Below the pieces are notes generated by a model. It was not told where the DNA came from and did no database searches. It worked only from the letters and a program-made list of their open reading frames with translations. A stretch of DNA of 27,582 nucleotides, taken from NCBI GenBank assembly GCA_945897365.1, contig CAMDFD010000029.1, forward strand, positions 1-27,582, written 5' to 3'. Of the stretch, positions 7,563 through 16,335 are shown piece by piece (position 1 is the stretch's first letter; every line of letters begins with the position of its first letter). Origin of the DNA: Bordetella parapertussis. GTDB taxonomy: Bacteria; Pseudomonadota; Gammaproteobacteria; Burkholderiales; Burkholderiaceae_B. The position numbers and the translations under genes are program-made.

Positions 7563-8524
7563 TGCGGATTCTTTATCTTTTTGCAAAACGTTGGTATGAC
7601 ACCAAAATGTCAATGGGGCGCTGGCTTTACGGTCAGGCACTTGCAAACCACCCCGATGTGGAGCTTAAAGTTTGGGGGGTAGGCTGGCCTGCATATGACG
7701 CCAAACTCACAGTCGCTCAAAATATCAAGCAAAACCTTCCCCATTACTTAGCGCAAAACTCACACCAAATCCTCTGGGAACCGACTCACGTTTGGGTTTA
7801 CAAGGGAGAAGACTATATCGACTTGCCTGAACTTCGACTGCCTAAACTGATCGTTTTTAACGAGGCGTATGACGCACAGGCCATCAGACGTGAGATGGGT
7901 TATGTCAGGCCAACGCATGTGGTGTTTCACCATGAGAATGACTATCAACGGTGGCGTTTGGATATACCTTTGGCAAGGCATATGCCACATGCTGCACCTC
8001 AATGTGAGATTAACCCTCCAATTGTTGACAGACAAATTCCGTGTCTTGTAACGGGTAACCTGAACAAGGCTATTTATCCGCTTCGAAACCGCTTTTCGTG
8101 GTTGGTTCGATTGCAAATGCTACCTGGTCAGATTTATGTTCATCCAGGCTATCGGCTAAACGATCACGCGTCAGTTGCCAGACAATACAGCGCGTATCAG
8201 CAGCAGTTGCTTAATGCTCGGCTTGGTCTTGGCTGCTCATCGGTCATGAAATACAATTTGGCTCGATTTGTCGAATTGGCCATGGCCGGCACAGTGCCGG
8301 TCACTGATCATCCCGATGATTCAGCGTTTGCCATGTATTTTGCGAAAGCCAGCATTATTGTTCCAACTAATAGTAGTTATTCGACCTTGCGACGAACTAT
8401 CAAGGCCGAGCTACGCGACACAACGGCCTTGCAACAACGCAGTGACTTGTTGAGAAAAACGGCTGAAGACGAGCTTTCTCTGTCGCGCTATGCACATCGC
8501 ATGGTGGATTATCTTGATGAGTGA
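7562..8524 (+). CDS. CgeB-like glycosyltransferase (GT-B)
   Basis: The 320-aa product resembles the CgeB-like / Glyco_trans_1_2 group of GT-B proteins, found in polysaccharide and glycopeptide loci. It begins MRILYLFAKRWYDTKMSMGR, and its C-terminal region LGCSSVMKYNLARFVELAMA runs into GTVPVTDHPDD, the usual late GT-B element in these proteins. There is no clear EX7E motif, so its family is less certain than its neighbours. I chose ATG 7562, which overlaps the previous stop as TGATG. An in-frame ATG at 7502 would add 20 residues within the previous gene. The next gene starts 9 bases downstream. Confidence 0.72.
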   Translation: MRILYLFAKRWYDTKMSMGRWLYGQALANHPDVELKVWGVGWPAYDAKLTVAQNIKQNLPHYLAQNSHQILWEPTHVWVYKGEDYIDLPELRLPKLIVFNEAYDAQAIRREMGYVRPTHVVFHHENDYQRWRLDIPLARHMPHAAPQCEINPPIVDRQIPCLVTGNLNKAIYPLRNRFSWLVRLQMLPGQIYVHPGYRLNDHASVARQYSAYQQQLLNARLGLGCSSVMKYNLARFVELAMAGTVPVTDHPDDSAFAMYFAKASIIVPTNSSYSTLRRTIKAELRDTTALQQRSDLLRKTAEDELSLSRYAHRMVDYLDE

Positions 8525-8533
8525 GCCAAACCA

Positions 8534-9639
8534 TTGAAAGTGCACATACTTTATGACTTCAAGGACCACCCTTGGGGAGGCGGAAATCAATTCCTCAGTG
8601 CGTTAAGGCGTCATTTCATTCATCAGGATATTTATGAAATAGATTCTGGCCAAGCAGATGTCATTCTGTTTAATAGCATCGACCTGATTACCTCCCTGCC
8701 TGCAATTCGAAAAAAAACCCTCAGGCTGTATTTATTCATCGCATGGATGGTGTGTTTAGGTTGCACAGAAAAACCACTGGTGTCACACAGGACAAAATCT
8801 CATATTTGGCCAACCGATTTATTTCAGATGCAACGGTATTTCAGTCAGTCTGGTCCATGGAAAATCACATCCGTTATGGATTCCCCAAGCAATCAGACTG
8901 CATCGTGATTCTGAATGCGCCAGACACGGATATATTTACTCCCAAGAGTATTTCAAATTACGATGCAGTTGGATGTGCAAAAGGGCTTTTAGCCGCACAG
9001 ACCAACATAGATAGCCCAGTACCTGACGCACACAACAGAATCGTGAAACTTGTTGCGTCGAGTTGGTCAACAAACCCAAAGAAGGGTTTTGATATTTTGC
9101 AATATCTTGACGAGCACCTGGACTTTGATCAAATTGAAATGTCATTTATTGGTCATTCACCCGTTAAATTCAAGCATATCAAGATGCTTGGACCAATGCG
9201 TAGCGCCGATTTGTCGAAGGCGCTACAAGCCAGCGACCTTTACGTCTCTGCCGTTGAGGACGATACCTGTTCAAATGCATTGTTAGAAGCCCTAGCCTGT
9301 GGGTTGTCGTGTGTGGCTCGCCGATCGGGCGCAAACCCTGAGATTCTTGCAAAAAGTCAGCATGCAAATTTTATGTTCAACGGCAAAAACGACGTCTTAG
9401 CGACCCTAAACCTTGCAATTGAGGCGCTTGGTCAAACTGGCGCTAGAATAAAGGTAGCCCGTTTCGATGAAACGGCTGAACACTATATTTCTTTTATGCG
9501 ATCGCTTCACTTGAAGCCAGCTCGAAAAAGAATAACGGCTTTTAGTCGTTTATGGTTCGCTGTCATGCTCACATACTACGGTCGCGTCATTAGATTTCAG
9601 CGATATCGTCAGCGCATGCTTGAATGGTTCCACAAGTGA
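8534..9639 (+). pseudogene. Glycosyltransferase family 4, split by a -1 frameshift at an A8 tract
   Basis: Two overlapping frames together encode one GT. The first starts at TTG 8534 (KVHILYDFKDHPWGGGNQFL) and continues through LPAIRKK. The second contains VFIHRMDGVFRLHRKTTG, DATVFQSVWS and, near the end, DTCSNALLEALACGL. The shift falls at the run of eight A bases at 8710-8717. One more A would read IRKKNPQAVFIHRMDG and rejoin the frames without loss, giving about 368 residues, the normal GT4 length. Left unrepaired, the first frame ends at 8908. It could be a true mutation, an assembly error, or a slippage site. It overlaps the start of the next gene by 16 bases. Its 3' part recurs as a relic at 12449-12669. 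Confidence 0.75.
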
Positions 9640-11088
9640 ATCCTCAATCCATATCGTCAACTATGATCACTGACAAAGAATCTGATGATCTCTCATTAGC
9701 TGAATTGCATAAAACCGTTGTTTTGGTGCGCTACTCAGCAAGCTATTATGGCAGTGGTGGGTTGAGTGCTCACCTGCAAGGCCTTAATGCAGTGCTTGAA
9801 TCAACCCTGAATTTGACGACATATCAGGTTTATCTCGATCCTAGCGAAACCCTTCGTCTGGTCATCATTCATGCACGTGGACAAGCTGAGTTTGCGCATG
9901 GTCACTCAGAGGCTTTTAAAGAAAAAACAGTTTTTCTTCGCATTACATCTGAATTGATCGACAAGTTACGTTTTCTGAAAGAAAAAAATGCGTTAGCTCT
10001 GATGCGACCAATTCGATCGATCATTAGGGTTTTGTGTTTTCCAAGAAATCGTTGGTTTGCGTGCTGTGTGCCGGGGATTCGTGCCAAGATAAAACTCAAT
10101 GACCGTGTCGTTGATTCTATACGCGACATTATCGGTGAGGTGAAATCTCATTATCCCGATAAACATATTGTGTATATCGATCACTGCCCCTATCAGCCAC
10201 TGGTTCATGCCCGCTTAAAAGTGGCAACTGAAGCTGGGGCTATTTCTGCGGTGGTCTACCACGGCGGCTTTGAGCAGGCGGATCATCGATTGCTGATTGA
10301 AATTGCTAAACGGTACCGATTTGGCGCGGTGACTTTAACAGGTTGTCCGTTACCATTGAGGGAGCTGATCGACCCAAATGGTGAGGAACTCGCGCTACTT
10401 CAAAATGGTATTGATTTGATATTTTTTGATCCAACAAAAGTTGATCATGGGCGGTTTAGATCACGCATCGGTGTCAATACCGGTTGCCGCATTTTGTTGG
10501 TACCAGCGCGTATTACTTACCAAAAAGGCATCCACGATCTGATTGACGCCTTGGCGCTTTTGCCCTCAAGCGTCTTGAGTCAACTGATGGTAGTTTTTGC
10601 AGGGCAGACCAATAGCCAAAGCTATCGTAGATGGCTGGAAAAGAAGATCAAGTCTCACCATGTACTGCGTACGATATCTTTTTGTTTTATAGGAAATTTG
10701 GATCAGGTCGCTTTGCGTGAATGCTATCGAGACAGCGAGCTGGTCGTTTTGCCGAGCTACTCCGAGGCAGTGCCTCGCGTATTAATTGAGGCGCAGGCGA
10801 TGGGAACCCCATGCGTGGTAACAGATGTTGGAGGAACACGGGATGGAGTGGCAGAGACGGGTTGTGTCAGACTTGTCAAAGCGAAAGATGTGGCGGCAAT
10901 GGCAAAGGCGATTGAAGAGGTCTTAAATACCCCAGATTTATGTATCGGGGAACTGGAGCATACTCGCCAATTCTTAGCGACCAAGTATGACTTGGAGGTG
11001 CTGGCCTTGAGACATGGACGGTTTTACCGCACGCTTTGCGGGGAGGTCAATGGCCGCATGGGTTCTGAGTTGACTGACTCTTAAAAAG
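8979..11088 (+). repeat. Copy A of duplicated glycosyltransferase segment
   Basis: This segment matches 12449-14122. The match covers 8979-9040, then skips to about 9474 and continues through the whole next gene to its 3' end. The second copy therefore lacks about 430 bases present here. Copy A is the fuller version, which argues that it is the source or the more conserved arrangement. A shorter third copy of the 3' end lies at 16336-16470. Confidence 0.85.
9624..11084 (+). CDS. Glycosyltransferase family 4, copy A of a duplicated pair
   Basis: This 486-aa GT-B protein carries a C-terminal GT4 domain. Evidence is PARITYQKGIHDLIDALALL for the donor-binding loop and EAVPRVLIE for EX7E, followed by AQAMGTPCVVTDVGGTRDG. 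The N-terminal region holds RYSASYYGSGGLSAHLQGLN, an acceptor-side glycine-rich loop. It is about 88% identical by hand count to the gene at 12656-14116. Differences are concentrated in the first 270 residues, where acceptor recognition lies. The start could be ATG 9624, overlapping the previous gene, or ATG 9663; neither has a good ribosome binding site and both are conserved in copy B. The TAA stop lies within a TTAAAAAG-rich motif shared with IS3-type ends. Confidence 0.87.
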   Translation: MVPQVNPQSISSTMITDKESDDLSLAELHKTVVLVRYSASYYGSGGLSAHLQGLNAVLESTLNLTTYQVYLDPSETLRLVIIHARGQAEFAHGHSEAFKEKTVFLRITSELIDKLRFLKEKNALALMRPIRSIIRVLCFPRNRWFACCVPGIRAKIKLNDRVVDSIRDIIGEVKSHYPDKHIVYIDHCPYQPLVHARLKVATEAGAISAVVYHGGFEQADHRLLIEIAKRYRFGAVTLTGCPLPLRELIDPNGEELALLQNGIDLIFFDPTKVDHGRFRSRIGVNTGCRILLVPARITYQKGIHDLIDALALLPSSVLSQLMVVFAGQTNSQSYRRWLEKKIKSHHVLRTISFCFIGNLDQVALRECYRDSELVVLPSYSEAVPRVLIEAQAMGTPCVVTDVGGTRDGVAETGCVRLVKAKDVAAMAKAIEEVLNTPDLCIGELEHTRQFLATKYDLEVLALRHGRFYRTLCGEVNGRMGSELTDS

Positions 11089-11223
11089 AGGAGGGGTCGG
11101 TCATGCCGCGCTGGATTGCTTCGAGGAGAGAGGGCTTCTGAAATTCGGACGAGTGAATAAAAGGTAACAGTTTACCTATTCGATTTTTCGGGGCTCTGTT
11201 TATTAATATATAAAGCTTGAACT

Positions 11224-12450
11224 ATGACTCGTCCACTTCACATCCTGCTGATTGCGCCATCAGCCCCGCCAAAGAATAGCCCAGAGTCAATGCAAGTCAG
11301 CAGGTTCCTCGATACTCTCGACCAAGATATCAGGGTTACCCTTGTTACTACTCCGATTGTCGCAGGGTGGGCTTGGAAGGACTCTAGTCTAGCAATAATG
11401 CGTCATAGGGTTGACGTTATCACGCCCGCTTTGCCATTCCATCAGGTCACACACCGTGTGTTGGCAAATCGCCGCCTATCTTTTTTGCACAGCCCTGATA
11501 GGGATTTCTGGATAACTTGGTTTGCGAAGTATGTTTTGCGCCGGCTGCCAGATATTCCAGATGTCATTTACTCTCGCTCAGGATCGTTTTCCGCCGCCAT
11601 ACTCGCACGGCGGATTAAATCGATGACGGGTCGCCCGTGGCTCATGCATCTCAGTGATCCATGGTTCGGAAGCCCTTACCGGCCACTATCAAGTCGACGC
11701 AAAAAAATTGACCAAGCACAGGAAACTATGTGTTTTGCTGATGCGGACATGATTTCTCTCACGACAGAGGGACAGGCCGACTACTATCGCAGGCGCTACC
11801 CTGCACGCACTCCATTTATAGCAGTGACCCCAAATATGATGCCCGCAATCCACCCATTACAAACGACTGTTCGCTGTCAAGGACCAATGCTAATTGTATA
11901 TACCGGTGCAATTCATAGCGATCGTAATCCTGAGACTTTGCTTGAAGCAATGAGTCTTCTTTGTAAGACAGCTCCAGAATTAGTGGACCAGATCCAGATC
12001 GACTTTTATGGCAACATTTCTGACGAGATAGCGATAGCCATTAGTAAGTCACCAAACTGTTTCGTTCATCGTCCGGTGTCTTTCGACCGGGCAAAACAAC
12101 TGCAGGCCGAAGCTGATCTGCTTCTTTCTATTGAGCCTGATGGGGACAATCCACTGTTGCCACATTTCCTACTTTCGAAGATCGTGGACTATCTTGCTAC
12201 CTGTAAACCTATCTTGGCAATTGCGTTACCAGGTAGCGAAACTGACCGCTTGTGTCGTGCAGGCCTAGGGTGGGCGTTCGCGCCCGGCTCATCCGCAGCA
12301 TTGGCTGACAAGCTTGTAACGTTATTCAGATTGTTTCGTGCCGGTCAATCGCTTGGCCGGAGTAAAGACTTGAGTACTTCACCCTATCGCGCTGAGACAA
12401 TTACGCGGGATATCTCAAATAAGTTGTTCAGCCTAGTGGACATAGGATAA
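11224..12450 (+). CDS. Glycosyltransferase family 4-like protein
   Basis: The 408-aa product has a GT-B layout. It opens with PLHILLIAPSAPPKNSPESM, has WLMHLSDPWFGSPYRPLSSR in the middle, and AIHSDRNPETLLEAMSLL at the start of the C-terminal domain. LLPHFLLSKIVDYLATCKPI is the late nucleotide-sugar-binding region; the Lys-Asp-Tyr pattern there is common in WbuB-like GT4 proteins that lack a classic EX7E. No membrane segment is seen. It is unrelated to the two flanking gene copies and lies between them. Its stop codon abuts the relic that begins copy B, so it appears to have been inserted at a duplication junction. The 139-base gap before it (11085-11223) holds an IS-end-like motif and no convincing promoter. 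Confidence 0.78.
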   Translation: MTRPLHILLIAPSAPPKNSPESMQVSRFLDTLDQDIRVTLVTTPIVAGWAWKDSSLAIMRHRVDVITPALPFHQVTHRVLANRRLSFLHSPDRDFWITWFAKYVLRRLPDIPDVIYSRSGSFSAAILARRIKSMTGRPWLMHLSDPWFGSPYRPLSSRRKKIDQAQETMCFADADMISLTTEGQADYYRRRYPARTPFIAVTPNMMPAIHPLQTTVRCQGPMLIVYTGAIHSDRNPETLLEAMSLLCKTAPELVDQIQIDFYGNISDEIAIAISKSPNCFVHRPVSFDRAKQLQAEADLLLSIEPDGDNPLLPHFLLSKIVDYLATCKPILAIALPGSETDRLCRAGLGWAFAPGSSAALADKLVTLFRLFRAGQSLGRSKDLSTSPYRAETITRDISNKLFSLVDIG

Positions 12451-12669
12451 AGGGACTTTTAGCCACGCAGGCCAAGACAGATGGCCTAGTATCTGACGCA
12501 CACAACAGAAGGCTGTATATTTCTTTTATGAGATCGCTTCACTTGAATCCAGCTATAAAAAGAATAACGGCTTTTAGTCGCTTATGGTTTGCTGTCATAC
12601 TCACACACCACGGTCGCATCATTAGATTTCAGCGATATCGTCAGCGCACGCTTGAATGGTTCCACAAGG
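12449..12669 (+). pseudogene. Deleted relic of the GT gene at 8534-9639
   Basis: Bases 12449-12510 match 8979-9040. Bases from 12511 then match from about 9474 to the end of that gene, skipping roughly 430 bases. The bases at the joint (GGCTG) do not restore a useful frame with any start, so no product is expected. In copy A the same sequence is the intact 3' end of the preceding gene. The relic therefore records that the duplicated block originally included part of that gene. Confidence 0.8.
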
Positions 12670-14116
12670 GAATCATCAATCCGTATCGTCAACTATGATC
12701 ACTGACAAAGAATCTGATGATCTCTCATTAGCTGAATTGCATAAAACCGTTGTTTTGGTGCGCTACTCAGCAAGCTATTATGGCAGTGGTGGGGTGGACG
12801 CTTATCTGCAAGGCCTTAATACAGCGCTTGAATCAACCCTGAATTTGACGACGTATCAGGTTTATCTCGATGCTCGCGGAATCCTTCGTCTATGCATCAT
12901 TAATCCACTTGGACAAACTGATTTTGCGCATGGTCACTCAGAGGCTTTTAAAGAAAAAACTGTTTGTCTTCGCATTGCATCTGATTTGATCGAAAAGTTA
13001 CGTTTTCAGATAGAAAAAAATGCGCCAGCTCTGATGCGGCCTATTCGTTCGATTATTAGGGTTTTGTGTTTTACACGGAATCGTTGGTTTGCGCGCTATG
13101 TGCCGTGGATTCATGCCAAGATAAAACTCAATGATCGTGTCGTTGATTCTATACGCGACATTATCGGTGAGGTGAAATTTCACTATCCTGATAAACATAT
13201 TTTGTATATCGATCACCGTCCCTATCAGCCACTGGCCCATGCCCGCTTAAAAGTGGCAACTGAAGCTGGGGCAATTTCTGCGGTGCTCTACCACGGCGGC
13301 TTTGAGCAGGCGGATCATCGATTGCTGATTGAAACGGCTAAACAGTCCCGATTTGGCGCAGTGACTTTAACAGGTTGTCCGTTACCATTGTGGGAGCTGA
13401 TCGACCCAAAAGGTGAGGAACTCGCGCTACTTCAAGATGGTATTGATTTGATCTTTTTTGATCCAGTAAAAGTTGATCATGGGCGGTTTAGATCACGCAT
13501 CGGTGTCAATGCTGGTTGCCGCATTTTGTTGGTGCCAGCGCGTATTACTTACCAAAAAGGTATCCATGATCTGATTGACGCCTTGGCGCTTTTGCCCTCA
13601 AACATCTTGAGTCAACTGATGGTTGTCTTTGCAGGGCAGACCAATAGCCAAAATTATCGCAGGTGGCTGGAGAAGAAGATCAAGTCTCACCATATGCTGC
13701 GTGCGGTGTCTTTTCTTTTTATAGGAAATTTGGATCAGGTCGCTTTGCGTGAAAGCTATCGAGACAGCGATTTGGTCGTTTTGCCAAGCTACACCGAGGG
13801 AGTGCCTCGCGTGTTAATTGAGGCTCAGGCGATGGGAACCCCTTGCGTGGCAACAGATGTTGGAGGAACACGGGATACAGTGGCAGAGACGGGTTGTGTC
13901 AAACTTGTCAAAGCGAAAGATGTGGCGGCAATGGCAAAGGCGATTGAAGAGGTCTTAAATACCCCAGATCTATGTATTGGAGAACTGGAGCATACTCGCC
14001 AATTCTTAGCGACCAAGTATGACTTGGAGGTGCTGGCCTTGAGACATGGACGATTTTATCGCAAGCTTTGCGGGGAGGTCAATGGCCGCATGGGTTCTGA
14101 GTTGATAGATCCTTAA
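12656..14116 (+). CDS. Glycosyltransferase family 4, copy B of a duplicated pair
   Basis: This 486-aa GT-B protein is collinear with the product of 9624-11084 and has no gaps in the alignment. About 60 residues differ, roughly 41 of them in the first 270. The catalytic half is intact, with ITYQKGIHDLIDALALL and the EX7E motif EGVPRVLIE. Copy A has Ala where this copy has the more usual Gly in that motif. The clustered changes, such as Asp-Ala-Tyr for Ser-Ala-His after the glycine loop and Arg-Tyr-Val-Pro-Trp for Cys-Cys-Val-Pro-Gly, suggest altered acceptor specificity rather than decay. The frame is open throughout. ATG 12695 is the alternative start. It is followed directly by IS3 remnants. 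Confidence 0.87.
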   Translation: MVPQGNHQSVSSTMITDKESDDLSLAELHKTVVLVRYSASYYGSGGVDAYLQGLNTALESTLNLTTYQVYLDARGILRLCIINPLGQTDFAHGHSEAFKEKTVCLRIASDLIEKLRFQIEKNAPALMRPIRSIIRVLCFTRNRWFARYVPWIHAKIKLNDRVVDSIRDIIGEVKFHYPDKHILYIDHRPYQPLAHARLKVATEAGAISAVLYHGGFEQADHRLLIETAKQSRFGAVTLTGCPLPLWELIDPKGEELALLQDGIDLIFFDPVKVDHGRFRSRIGVNAGCRILLVPARITYQKGIHDLIDALALLPSNILSQLMVVFAGQTNSQNYRRWLEKKIKSHHMLRAVSFLFIGNLDQVALRESYRDSDLVVLPSYTEGVPRVLIEAQAMGTPCVATDVGGTRDTVAETGCVKLVKAKDVAAMAKAIEEVLNTPDLCIGELEHTRQFLATKYDLEVLALRHGRFYRKLCGEVNGRMGSELIDP

Positions 14117-14131
14117 AAAGGGACGATTACC

Positions 14132-14360
14132 CAACAAAATGCCTATGTTGAACGATTTAACCGAACGGTTCGTTACAAATGGTTGTCGCAATATTATTGG
14201 GAAACGCTCGATGAAGTTCAGCTGTATGCAACGCAATGGATGTGGAATTACAATCACGACAGACCCAATATGGCCTTGGGCGGATTAACACCAAAACAGC
14301 GGCTGGCCATGGCCGCATAGATTCTGCCTTAACCTACCCTTTAAAAGGGGAGGATTACCG
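14132..14360 (+). mobile_element. IS3-family transposase remnant with its 3' terminal sequence
   Basis: Bases 14132-14320 encode the last 62 residues of an IS3-family orfB-type transposase: QQNAYVERFNRTVRYKWL, then MWNYNHDRPNMALGGLTPKQ, ending LAMAA at TAG 14318-14320. This is the C-terminal part of the rve integrase core, including the last catalytic Glu (in VERFN). The rest of the transposase is missing, and the sequence joins copy B of the GT gene directly. The following 40 bases (14321-14360) run from ATTCTGCC to GATTACCG and look like the right-hand end of the element. A similar sequence in opposite orientation lies at 16236-16274. Confidence 0.82.
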
Positions 14361-14383
14361 AGCGATTGATGCGAGAAAATAAA

Positions 14384-16189
14384 ATGGAAACTAGACAAGA
14401 TATTCAACTACTTCGAGGGCTCGCCGTTTTTGTAGTAGTACTTTTTCATCTTGAAGTTCCATTTTTCCAAAATGGATTTTTAGGTGTCGATATTTTTTTT
14501 GTCATCAGCGGATTTTTGATGGCTAAGCTTTATGATAAGGGGACGATTTTAGATTTCTACATTAGGCGACTAGATAGGCTTTATCCTGCTTATGCAACGA
14601 CTCTGTTTGTTACTTTATTGATTGGAGCTTTTTTAACCATGCCAATCGATTTCAATCAACTCTTTGAACAGTCCGTCGCTGGTTCTTTATTTCTATCTAA
14701 TTTTTTTTACTGGAATCAAAACAGTTATTTTAATAAGGCGGCATTTAATCCACTTTTGAATTTATGGTCGCTTGCTGTTGAGGTTCAGTTTTATCTGATT
14801 GTTCCATTTCTCTATCCTATTTTAAGACGCAATAAGTGGGTTTTCTTTTTGGTTTTTATTGTCTCTTTACTTTCTTGCTTTGCTATACAAACGATATCGC
14901 CAAAAACTTCTTTTTTTATAATGCCATTTAGAATTTGGGAGTTTCTTATTGGTGCTTATGTTGCTTGGTCGACTACAAAAGTAACGCCGTCACTCAAGCT
15001 TCGAAGCTTCTCTTTGTTCTTTTTCTTTGCTTTAGTGCTATCTTTATTTACGCTGAAGTTAACACCAGATGCTGTAGGAACAATTCTTTACGGACATCCA
15101 GCACTTCCCTCACTTATTATTACGCTTCTGACGGTTTTGGTCATTAAATATGGTGTTGATTCAATTATATTAAAGTCGGTTGTTGGTCGATTGTTTGTAA
15201 AAATGGGGGATTACTCTTATTCTATTTATCTTGTACATTTTCCTATTATTGTTCTACTCAATTATCAGCCTTTTGGTGGAACACAACTGGCAGTTGATGG
15301 CTATATAAAATTAGCTCTTGTATTGGTTTTAATTTTTTTCGCATCTTATGTTTCTTACATCTTTGTTGAAAAAAAGTTTTCCCTTAAGCTTAATGCTCTC
15401 AAGACTAGAGCTTTTATTTTTATTGCCACACTTGTTTCTGCGGTTGCTCTTGTCTTCATTAATTTAAATCAATATAGCCCGATCGAAAAAAATATTTTTT
15501 TAGCTTGGACTGATAGAGATATTTATCGATGTGGGAAGATATCCCGGATTTTTAATCCTTTTGATATTCTTTGTAATGTTAGTGAGTCAAATGAAGGTAA
15601 GGGTATTTTACTTATCGGTAATAGTCACGCTGATTCAATTAAGCGGGTTTTTGCCGATAAGGCAGTTGAGTATGGTGCAACTACCTTTTTCGTTGTGGCT
15701 AACGATCCACTTTTAGGTCACGGTACTAGTCCTGAGCAATTTATTGAGGAAGCTCTCAAGCGAGAAATTAATGTTGTAGTTCTCCATTATAATAATATTT
15801 ATGAGAACGAAGAATTTCGAAATAAGATTACTAAATTTATAGATATTGCAAAGTCGAAGGGGATTAAGGTTTTTATAATCGCTCCAGTCCCTACTTACGA
15901 TTTACATATTCCTAAATCTATGTTAGAAAATTTGAACAATAAAGAGGTTTTTTCTATGACAAAAGCGAAGCATTTAGAGAAAACTCAAGCTTTTCAAGAT
16001 TTTGTTAATAGCCCAGAATTTTCGGGCGTTGATGTTTTAGATCCATCTGATATTCTTTGCAGTGCTGAGAGAGATTGTCTTGTTTCAACTGACGATTTTA
16101 GGCCGTACTACTTCGATTCTAATCATTTAACATTGACTGGATCTTCTCTTCTTGAACCACTTTTTGAAAGAATTTTTAGCCGCATTTGA
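14384..16189 (+). CDS. Acyltransferase 3 (OafA-like) with C-terminal SGNH domain
   Basis: This 601-aa integral membrane enzyme would add an acyl group, often acetyl, to the polysaccharide. The N-terminal part (to about 360) is an AT3 domain with about ten membrane segments. It starts METRQDIQLLRGLAVFVVVL, has the catalytic-type His in VLFHLE, and contains GFLGVDIFFVISGFLM. The C-terminal periplasmic part is an SGNH domain with LLIGNSHADS as the Ser-Gly-Asn-His block I motif variant and FDSNHLTLTGS as the closing Asp-x-x-His motif. In-frame starts also exist at TTG 14366 and ATG 14369. I prefer ATG 14384 because AT3 proteins usually begin a few residues before DIQLLRG. The gene is markedly more AT-rich than its neighbours and is bracketed by IS3-type ends, both signs of transfer. 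Confidence 0.9.
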   Translation: METRQDIQLLRGLAVFVVVLFHLEVPFFQNGFLGVDIFFVISGFLMAKLYDKGTILDFYIRRLDRLYPAYATTLFVTLLIGAFLTMPIDFNQLFEQSVAGSLFLSNFFYWNQNSYFNKAAFNPLLNLWSLAVEVQFYLIVPFLYPILRRNKWVFFLVFIVSLLSCFAIQTISPKTSFFIMPFRIWEFLIGAYVAWSTTKVTPSLKLRSFSLFFFFALVLSLFTLKLTPDAVGTILYGHPALPSLIITLLTVLVIKYGVDSIILKSVVGRLFVKMGDYSYSIYLVHFPIIVLLNYQPFGGTQLAVDGYIKLALVLVLIFFASYVSYIFVEKKFSLKLNALKTRAFIFIATLVSAVALVFINLNQYSPIEKNIFLAWTDRDIYRCGKISRIFNPFDILCNVSESNEGKGILLIGNSHADSIKRVFADKAVEYGATTFFVVANDPLLGHGTSPEQFIEEALKREINVVVLHYNNIYENEEFRNKITKFIDIAKSKGIKVFIIAPVPTYDLHIPKSMLENLNNKEVFSMTKAKHLEKTQAFQDFVNSPEFSGVDVLDPSDILCSAERDCLVSTDDFRPYYFDSNHLTLTGSSLLEPLFERIFSRI

Positions 16190-16235
16190 GTGAGCTCTTG
16201 AAGCCACCGTCTTTTATTTCTCTTAATTACCCCGA

Positions 16236-16274
16236 GTAATCATCCCTCTTGATAAAGGGACTCAGAAGTAGAAT
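16236..16274 (-). mobile_element. IS3-type terminal sequence, inverted relative to 14321-14360
   Basis: The reverse complement of this stretch begins ATTCTACTTCTGAGTCCC and ends GATGATTAC. It resembles 14321-14360, which begins ATTCTGCC and ends GGATTACCG, with imperfect identity. The pair faces outward-inward around the acyltransferase gene. No transposase sequence remains at this side. Confidence 0.5.
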
Positions 16275-16335
16275 TTTTCGTTATTGACCTCCCTCCAAAA
16301 ACTTGAGGATTTAAAACTAGAATCCTGTCATTCAA

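Larger units (their letters stand above)
12449..14122 (+). repeat. Copy B of duplicated glycosyltransferase segment
   Basis: Direct repeat of 8979-11088 with one internal deletion near its start. It ends at the motif TTAAAAAGGG, immediately before the IS3-family transposase remnant. The unique GT gene at 11224-12450 separates the two copies. Confidence 0.85.

Noticed and set aside
8743..9639. Treating the second half of the split GT as an independent gene starting at ATG 8743
   Set aside because: Conserved FIHR residues just upstream of that ATG are in the same frame and belong to the GT fold, so the ATG is an internal Met of a frameshifted gene.
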